A stretch of DNA of 20,320 bases from contig PBQF01000048.1 of NCBI GenBank assembly GCA_002724975.1, positions 1 through 20,320 on the forward strand, in the 5' to 3' direction. This document shows, in pieces, positions 15,237 to 20,320 of the stretch. Positions within the stretch are counted from its first letter, which is position 1, and the number at the start of each line of letters is the position of its first letter. The notes below the pieces were generated by a model, which made no database searches, was not told the DNA's origin, and saw only the letters and a list, made by a program, of their open reading frames with translations. The position numbers and the translations under genes are program-made. This stretch comes from Parcubacteria group bacterium (GTDB lineage Bacteria > Patescibacteriota > Minisyncoccia > Phycocordibacterales > GCA-002724975).

Positions 15237-16229
15237 ATGAAAATTGATGTTATCGGTGGTAGTGGTTTTATAGGGACTCAGTTGTGCCAACGGTTTCAAA
15301 AAGTTCCTGATACTGCTTTTTCTATTCTTGACAAAGCCCCCAGTCGTACATTTCCAGATCATGATGTGAATGCCGATGTTCGTTCAGTAGAGCAACTCCG
15401 TCATCATATGTCTGAAGGAGCAGTTGTGGTGAATCTAGCCGCAGAGCACCGCGACGATGTGCGCCCCTTGAGTTTGTACGATGATGTGAATGTCGGTGGT
15501 GCAAAGAATATCTGCACTGTGGCGTGTGAGAAGAGTGTAAATACGATCATCTTTACCAGTACAGTGGCGACTTATGGCTTTGCTCCTGTGGGTACTGATG
15601 AGTCTGGCAAGATTGCACCGTTTAATGATTACGGACGTACAAAATATGAGGCGGAACAGATTTATAACGAGTGGCAGGCAGAGGCGCCGGATGAGCGAAC
15701 CTTGGTGATTATCCGTCCGACCGTTGTGTTTGGTGAGCAGAACCGAGGGAATGTCTACAATCTGTTACGTCAGATTGCCTCCGGTCGCTTCATGATGGTG
15801 GGGCATGGGAACAATCGCAAGTCGATGGCCTATGTCGAAAATATCGTTGCCTTTATCGAGTATTCGATGTCGTTCAAGCCCGGTGTACATATCTACAACT
15901 TTATCGACAAGCCAGATTTTACCATGAACGCCTTGGTGGCTCGGGTGAATCGTATCTTCGGGCGGTCGGAGAAGATTGGTTTTCGTCTCCCTTACTGGCT
16001 GGGATATCTTGCGGGCAAGGGATTTGATCTGGCGGCTGCAGTCACTGGAAAACGGTTTGCAATTAGTTCTATTCGTATGAAGAAATTCTGCGCAAATTCG
16101 GTGTACAACACAGCAATTGATGAAACTGGGTTTGTATCACCTGTTCCTCTCGAAGAAGCGCTAGAGAAAACCATCCGGCACGAATTCCTCGAAGATCACT
16201 CCAACGAAGATGTGTTTTACACAGAGTGA
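15237..16229 (+). CDS. NAD-dependent epimerase/reductase of the WbpV type (extended SDR)
   Basis: 330 residues. The N-terminal Rossmann motif is GGSGFIG (7-13), followed by LAAEHRDDV and SLYDDVNVGGAKN. The active site is the STVATYG serine/threonine pair (109-110) with Y132 and K136 in DYGRTKYEAE. IIRPTVVFGEQNRGNVYNLL is the substrate-binding stretch. The protein ends EFLEDHSNEDVFYTE, a tail typical of this group. Such genes usually sit beside a WecA/WbpL-type initiating transferase, as here. They are credited with making the first sugar, by 4-epimerising UDP-GlcNAc or reducing UDP-4-keto-6-deoxy-GlcNAc to UDP-QuiNAc or FucNAc. Which of these applies is not decidable. Codon use is less AT-biased than in the upstream cluster. 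It is convergent with the wecA-like gene. Confidence 0.85.
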   Translation: MKIDVIGGSGFIGTQLCQRFQKVPDTAFSILDKAPSRTFPDHDVNADVRSVEQLRHHMSEGAVVVNLAAEHRDDVRPLSLYDDVNVGGAKNICTVACEKSVNTIIFTSTVATYGFAPVGTDESGKIAPFNDYGRTKYEAEQIYNEWQAEAPDERTLVIIRPTVVFGEQNRGNVYNLLRQIASGRFMMVGHGNNRKSMAYVENIVAFIEYSMSFKPGVHIYNFIDKPDFTMNALVARVNRIFGRSEKIGFRLPYWLGYLAGKGFDLAAAVTGKRFAISSIRMKKFCANSVYNTAIDETGFVSPVPLEEALEKTIRHEFLEDHSNEDVFYTE

Positions 16230-16523
16230 TTGCTAGTTTTTCTTTACCCAGAATCATTACTGCTATTGATCGGTGTGACATCTAATTTCAACTACCTTTT
16301 TTCCTGATCTCAGTATTTCTGATCATTTCATTAGTGATCTGGATTGCAAGGCCCTATTCTCAACTGGCATTGAGGGTTAAGTAGAGTTGGCAAAAAAAAC
16401 CGGGTGGCCTGATAAAAAGACTGGAAAAAATGGGTTAACGATAAGTAATGACACCTTTAATCCAAACTCACTGACGCCTTATCCATGAGAGGATTATGAG
16501 CCGATTGAGGTGGAACACCCAGA
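16230..16523. other. Gap between convergent genes with a coding-like scrap
   Basis: No clear gene. From 16381 the + strand reads VELAKKTGWPDKKTGKNG, then NDTFNPNSLTPYP, a TGA at 16486, EDYEPIEVEHPDQD and a final TGA at 16531. The composition looks like a protein C-terminus broken by one stop, but I do not recognise the family. CCAAACTCA at 16462-16470 is repeated inverted at 16531-16539, overlapping the end of the wecA-like gene. No GC-rich hairpin with a T-run was found, so I cannot name a terminator between the two converging genes. Confidence 0.35.
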
Positions 16524-17549
16524 TCAGGACTGAGTTTGGGTTTTGATGTTGAAACCAATATAAAGAGCAAGAATTACAAACATCCCCCAGAAGAGAATGC
16601 CGTCAGGCCAGTGGTAAAGTGTGCCGAGTAGGCCGATAAGAGTGAAGATGAGGTGTAGAGATAGAAGCATGACCAGAACTGTGTATTTCCCAAAGCCTAG
16701 GTCTAGAAGAAGGTGGTGAATGTGTAATCGATCCGCGTTGAAGGGTGATCTGCCTTTTGTGATGCGAAGTATGAAGACGCTGATCATATCCAGAAGAGGA
16801 AGTCCGATAATCCAAGCAGCTGAAGTGACGTTGATGATCTCTATACCCGGCTTGGTGAGGTTAATGAGAAAGTAGACACAGACAAGGCCGAGGAACATGC
16901 TTCCGGCATCTCCGAGGAAGACCTTTCGGTAGCGACCGACCAAGAACTCTAAATTAAAAACGAGAAAGACGGCGATGACTGTCGCCAGAAGATAGAGAAG
17001 AGGAAGGGTGTGGGCCATGCCGGGTTGTAGGTGTAACAACAAGATGTAGGCCCCGAAAGTGATGAGGGTGACTCCTCCAGTCAGGCCATCATGGCCATCG
17101 ATCATGTTGAAGGCGTTGATGACACCGACAATGGCGATGATGGTGAAGGGGGTCGCCAATATTCCCAGCCCTTGTGAGCGGCCGGAGAAGAGGATATCAC
17201 CAATAAAGAGCACCACCTTGTCGTCAACCAAAACAAGCACAGTGGCGACAGCAAATTGGAAAAGGAACTTGATTTTTGGCGAGATATCACGGTGGTCGTC
17301 AAGTGCGCCAATGAGGACTATCGTGATTATGGAGAAGAAGAGGAGGCGATAGCTCTCAAGTCCAATTGGGAGAAAAAGTACGGCCATTCCAAAGGCAAAG
17401 GCGATGGAAATGCCACCGGTGAGAGGGGTTGATTGCGAATGCTGTTTTCGTGAATCAGGTTGGTCGATCAGGCCAATGTTGTGGGCGATAGGGGTTAGTA
17501 AGTAGAGAAGAGAAGTGATGATGATAATAGCGACCAGGTAGGGTAACAT
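16524..17549 (-). CDS. WecA/WbpL-like undecaprenyl-phosphate sugar-1-phosphate transferase (MraY family)
   Basis: 341 residues with about ten membrane segments. It starts O-antigen-type synthesis by moving a HexNAc-1-phosphate from a UDP-sugar to undecaprenyl phosphate at the inner membrane. All family motifs are visible: GALDDHRDIS with the Mg-binding Asp pair D84/D85, NAFNMIDGHDGL (145-156), KVFLGDAGS (209-217), and the cytoplasmic loop histidines HIHH (276-279). LTGGISIAFAFG near residue 43 is also standard. Length is close to E. coli WecA. It lies downstream of the decayed wzz on the same strand, and the sugar-nucleotide epimerase faces it. That partnership suggests the first sugar may be QuiNAc, FucNAc or GalNAc rather than GlcNAc. 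No Shine-Dalgarno sequence is evident. Confidence 0.9.
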   Translation of the reverse strand: MLPYLVAIIIITSLLYLLTPIAHNIGLIDQPDSRKQHSQSTPLTGGISIAFAFGMAVLFLPIGLESYRLLFFSIITIVLIGALDDHRDISPKIKFLFQFAVATVLVLVDDKVVLFIGDILFSGRSQGLGILATPFTIIAIVGVINAFNMIDGHDGLTGGVTLITFGAYILLLHLQPGMAHTLPLLYLLATVIAVFLVFNLEFLVGRYRKVFLGDAGSMFLGLVCVYFLINLTKPGIEIINVTSAAWIIGLPLLDMISVFILRITKGRSPFNADRLHIHHLLLDLGFGKYTVLVMLLSLHLIFTLIGLLGTLYHWPDGILFWGMFVILALYIGFNIKTQTQS

Positions 17550-17657
17550 GTGTGTTATTCAGGTTGAGTAAGAGTTAAGTATCATAGTTCTGAATTCTGA
17601 TCTTTTGATTGTTCGAATAGAAGGATCTCAAAGTTTAAGGCCACTCCTTCCATTACC

Positions 17658-18888
17658 CTAAAGTAGTATACCAAGTAGGATTGTCATTACCCTCTTTAGT
17701 TTATTTGGATCGATTGGAGGGGGGACGCGCTGATCGACTGTGACGTCATGCCCCTTCTCTCGATTGATGATAAAGACACTTAAACGAAAGATCTCTTCCT
17801 GATGCCCTCTGAGTCTGCGCCCTTCCCAGTGCTTCGAAATCGACCTCATTGAGTTCAGTGGTTTGGTTTAGATCTGACATCAACTGATAGCGGAATTATT
17901 TTTAAGTAGTATTTTTTTCATCATGACTAATAATTTCAAAAATAAACTATAGGAAAGTAAAAGTATACTGATGCAGGACAATAAGATAAATAAAAAAGTC
18001 TATAACTAAAGCATTAGCTTATAACGAGGTGTTCATCTACAAACAAAATTTAATCAGCCCATTCCGGCAAAAGGGTGTGGATTGAGTGTCGGGAAGGGGG
18101 ATTTGATGGAGATTTTGTAGCCCAGGTGGTGGCCAGGCAATGGTTTCTCCCAAAACCGGGTATTTGATTGGGGATGCTGGCTAGTTGGCAGCTACGAGGT
18201 TGTTTAATCCATACAGAAGAGAATCCTCTCACGGTCTCGTTGACTGATCGTAAGAAGGAAAGAAATGTTTAGAGTTCGGCCGTGTTCAGCATACGTTCCA
18301 AACACATATGGGAAGGTAATTTTGTGACCTGAATAACCGTATCGATAATTTCATAAGATAGAGAGTCGTTGTAGTTGCAGTACATGTCAGGCCGTCCATC
18401 GCTCGGTGAAACGGCCTTGAAGGCCGACTGTCGCCAACCTTCCTCGTTGTCTCCATGTGGGATATATGTCTCGGGAGAGAGGAAAAGAGTAAGTAAGCTT
18501 CCTCTTTGGAGTAGGAGGTGGGTGAGCCCTTTACGAAAATTTGTTCGAGATGGTTTTCGCTGAAGTAGCGACGAAGCAGCATCTTTGAACTGAGAATGCG
18601 CTTGCAGTAAGAGTAGACACTATCTACTGATACACCCTGTACACCTGGTTAAGACAAATTGAGTGGCGCTACATCTGATTTTGTGGGGGAAAGAAAGTAG
18701 GCCGTCGCCCTGTAGAGGAGAGGGTCGGTCAGGGTATAGACGGTGGCAATCAGGGTTGCCAGAAGGGTGGCTGCCACGATCAGCCGCCATCGCTCCGCCA
18801 AAATATTCCACAGATCGATCTGGCTGATCTCATCCCCTGGGGGTGGTAGTAGCCGGGAGGAGGTATTAGGGTGAATGGGTGTTGGGAG
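17658..18888 (-). pseudogene. wzz: Decayed Wzz-type chain-length determinant gene
   Basis: On the minus strand the N-terminal part is clear: DEISQIDLWNILAERWRLIV, then a membrane helix (AATLLATLIATVYTL) and LLYRATAYFLSPTKSDVAPL. This is the Wzz domain start. An in-frame TAA at 18649-18651 interrupts it, and the same frame continues with SVDSVYSYCKRILSSKMLLR and RYFSENHLEQ. A frameshift follows near 18475-18500. At the other end, 17658-17810, the frame reads VDQRVPPPIDPNKLKRVMTI and LLGILL-stop. This fits the Pro-rich linker and second membrane helix of Wzz. The middle is unrecognisable and includes a very AT-rich 170-base stretch. No ATG or GTG start remains at the 5' end. Known role: setting polymer length at the periplasmic face. 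It cannot make a full protein as read. Confidence 0.65.
17880..18050. other. AT-rich island inside the wzz relic
   Basis: About 170 bases of strongly AT-rich DNA with runs of A and T sit between flanks of visibly higher GC. There is no ORF of note on either strand. It may be inserted DNA that replaced the central coding part of wzz. I saw no terminal repeats. Confidence 0.35.
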
Positions 18889-19003
18889 TCAAGGTAGTTT
18901 TTTTAGTCAGTAAAGAAAATACAAAGCAAAAATCAAAATATGATGGTGTAATCGGGTATTATATCTAGTGTTACAACACCTTTTGATCTGATCAGGGCTT
19001 TAG
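18889..19003. other. Upstream region of trpS
   Basis: This AT-rich gap is shared by the divergent wzz relic and trpS. TATTAT at 18957-18962 could be a -10 box, but no matching -35 is seen. GTGTT-AC-AACAC at 18968-18979 is a short inverted repeat. CAGGG at 18993-18997, six bases before the ATG, is the likely ribosome binding site of trpS. Confidence 0.4.
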
Positions 19004-20218
19004 ATGAATCTTCCGGGACAAAACAAACGCGTGCTTTCTGGCATGCGCCCCACAGGCCGCCTCCACCTCGGCCACTATCATGGTGTCCTCAAGAATTGGG
19101 TAAAACTTCAGCAGGAGTATGAGAGCTTCTTTTTTGTGGCGGACTGGCATGCGCTCACTACCCACTATGAGGAGCCGACCATCATCGAGGAGAATGTTTG
19201 GGACATGGTGGTGGACTGGTTAGCGGCTGGGATCGACCCGGGGCGGGCGACACTATTTATCCAGTCCCGGGTGGTGGAACACGCTGAACTTGCACTTCTG
19301 CTCTCGATGATCACTCCCCTGGGGTGGCTTGAGCGGGTCCCAAGCTTCAAGGATCAGCAGGAGAAATTGAAGGAGCGAGAGCTCGCTACTCATGGTTTTC
19401 TGGGTTATCCCTTATTACAGGGGGCCGATATCCTCATCTATCGGGCCAGTTTTGTTCCCGTTGGTGAAGACCAGGTACCCCATGTGGAGTTGACCCGGGA
19501 GATCGCTCGCCGCTTTAACTACATCTATGGTCGAGAGCCCGATTTCGAGGCCCGGGCTGAGGCGGCGATCAAGAAGATGGGGAAGAAAGCGGCAAAGCTC
19601 TACAGAACGCTCAGAAAAGGGTGGACAGAGCAGGGGGATGAAGAGGCGCTCGCCCGGGCGAAGATGCTTCTGGAGGGCCAGCAGAATATTACCCTGGGCG
19701 ACAGAGAGCGGCTCTTTGGCTTCCTGGAGGGAGGCGGGAGGATAATTCTCCCCGAACCTGAAGCCCTTCTCACCGAAGCGGCAAAGATGCCGGGGCTCGA
19801 TGGGCAGAAGATGTCCAAGTCCTATGGCAATACCATCGCCATGCGTGATGATCCGGCACGGGTCGAAAAAGTGGTCAAAGGGATGCCGACCGATCCGGCA
19901 CGCGTACGCCGTACCGATCCCGGTGATCCGGCCAAGTGCCCGGTCTGGGAACTGCACCTGGTCTACGCCACCGAACAGACTCGTGAGTGGGTTGTCGAGG
20001 GGTGTCAAAGCGCCGGCATCGGCTGCCTGGACTGCAAGGGTCCCCTCATCGATGAACTCCAGAAGGAGCAGCAGGAGCTTCATGATCGGGCTCAGCCCTA
20101 TCTGGAAGATCCCACTCTGGTGCGAAATATTATTGCTGATGGTTGTGAGAGAGCAGGGGAGGCGGCCGAGGAGACCATGGAAGAGGTGCGTCGCGCTGTC
20201 GGCACCGACTACTACTGA
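19004..20218 (+). CDS. trpS: Tryptophanyl-tRNA synthetase (long form)
   Basis: 404 residues. This cytoplasmic class I enzyme charges tRNA-Trp. The N-terminal signature PTGRLHLGHYHG contains the HIGH-equivalent HLGH (21-24), and GQKMSKSYGN carries KMSKS (269-273). GYPLLQGADILIY and VPVGEDQVPHVELTREIARR are also diagnostic. Typical bacterial TrpRS is about 330-340 residues. The excess here is a charged, Lys/Arg/Glu-rich insertion at about 181-247, between the VGEDQ half and EPEALLTEA. It is known from a gammaproteobacterial/pseudomonad-type long form and is not unique. Start ATG 19004 has CAGGG six bases upstream. GC-rich codon use contrasts sharply with the polysaccharide genes and marks the edge of the core genome. 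Its TGA overlaps the next ATG (TGATG). Confidence 0.97.
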   Translation: MNLPGQNKRVLSGMRPTGRLHLGHYHGVLKNWVKLQQEYESFFFVADWHALTTHYEEPTIIEENVWDMVVDWLAAGIDPGRATLFIQSRVVEHAELALLLSMITPLGWLERVPSFKDQQEKLKERELATHGFLGYPLLQGADILIYRASFVPVGEDQVPHVELTREIARRFNYIYGREPDFEARAEAAIKKMGKKAAKLYRTLRKGWTEQGDEEALARAKMLLEGQQNITLGDRERLFGFLEGGGRIILPEPEALLTEAAKMPGLDGQKMSKSYGNTIAMRDDPARVEKVVKGMPTDPARVRRTDPGDPAKCPVWELHLVYATEQTREWVVEGCQSAGIGCLDCKGPLIDELQKEQQELHDRAQPYLEDPTLVRNIIADGCERAGEAAEETMEEVRRAVGTDYY

Positions 20219-20320
20219 TGGAGGCCAGCTCTTTGGAGAGTGCGCGAGGTGATAGTCTTTCTGAAACCAGGGAGGCCACTCCCATCATTGCCCTTCCGCA
20301 ACAGGAGCGGGAGGTAATGA
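20218..20320 (+). CDS. Start of an ORF coupled to trpS, possibly scpA; runs off the window
   Basis: ATG at 20218 overlaps the trpS stop by one base and opens a 34-codon frame to the window end. The sequence is MEASSLESARGDSLSETREA and then TPIIALPQQEREVM. The N-terminus is acidic, low in complexity and has no diagnostic motif. In many gammaproteobacteria trpS is followed by scpA and scpB (segregation and condensation proteins), and ScpA often has a variable N-terminal lead of this kind. That neighbourhood is the only support for the name. The one-base overlap argues for real coupled translation. Confidence 0.5.
   Translation, partial: MEASSLESARGDSLSETREATPIIALPQQEREVM

Noticed and set aside
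16359..16374. CTCAA...TTGAG hairpin as a terminator between the convergent genes
   Set aside because: The stem is only five base pairs, weak, and not followed by a T-run on either strand.
18050..18232. 60-codon - strand frame within the wzz relic
   Set aside because: No similarity to Wzz or any family I know, and no ribosome binding site; it may be decayed or inserted DNA but cannot be supported as a gene.
19415..20083. 222-codon open frame on the - strand
   Set aside because: It is antisense to trpS, which has all its motifs; GC-rich codon use leaves the complementary frame open by chance.
19800..20252. 150-codon + strand frame overlapping the end of trpS
   Set aside because: It is a shifted-frame shadow of trpS with Arg/Pro/Ser-rich composition typical of out-of-frame GC-rich DNA.

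Overview
The window is a surface-polysaccharide (O-antigen or exopolysaccharide) gene cluster in a Gram-negative bacterium, most likely a gammaproteobacterium. The cluster genes are strikingly AT-rich and densely packed. The flanking housekeeping end (trpS, about 19000 onward) is clearly GC-richer, and the epimerase/wecA segment is intermediate. This is the usual look of a horizontally exchanged polysaccharide locus next to core genes. The gammaproteobacterial guess rests on the TrpRS type with a long insertion, the wecA/wzz-type genes and the CDP-glucose gene; it is an inference.

Layout. (1) Positions 1-8631, + strand, one long operon: the 3' end of rfbF (glucose-1-phosphate cytidylyltransferase), a DegT-type sugar aminotransferase, a zinc-ribbon SAM methyltransferase, a GT2 glycosyltransferase, a GT4 glycosyltransferase, an extended SDR with a substituted catalytic lysine, a second GT4, an EpsG/Wzy-like membrane polymerase, and a membrane-anchored GT9 (heptosyltransferase-like) enzyme. 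Genes abut or overlap by a few bases, and TTG and GTG starts occur. (2) 8633-10050: the wreck of a nonulosonate (sialic-acid-type) cytidylyltransferase gene, neuA-like. It is split by a 5'-truncated, frameshifted IS3-family element. (3) 10095-11939, - strand: a large B12-binding-type radical SAM protein, the only reversed gene inside the cluster. (4) 12041-14826, + strand: a relic of a second GT9 3' end, then a WbuB-like GT4 overlapping a second B12-binding-type radical SAM gene. (5) 14827-15236: non-coding or decayed DNA with two perfect 16-bp palindromes just before the next gene. (6) 15237-16229 (+): a UDP-sugar epimerase/reductase of the WbpV type. It is convergent with wecA-like (16524-17549, -), the initiating phospho-sugar transferase. 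Behind wecA is a decayed wzz (chain-length regulator) at about 17658-18888. (7) 19004-20218 (+): trpS, overlapping the start of a further ORF that runs off the window.

How the genes fit together. WecA-like would load the first sugar phosphate on undecaprenyl phosphate. The epimerase, SDR, aminotransferase and methyltransferase would make modified sugars, probably on a CDP- and/or UDP-carrier. Four or five glycosyltransferases would build the repeat unit, and the EpsG-like protein would polymerise it. No Wzx flippase is in the window. The two radical SAM proteins are the least explained part and may carry out an unusual sugar or lipid modification. The cluster shows repeated remodelling: an IS-split neuA, a duplicated GT9 tail, a decayed wzz and several ORF relics. 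I saw no rRNA, tRNA or CRISPR.
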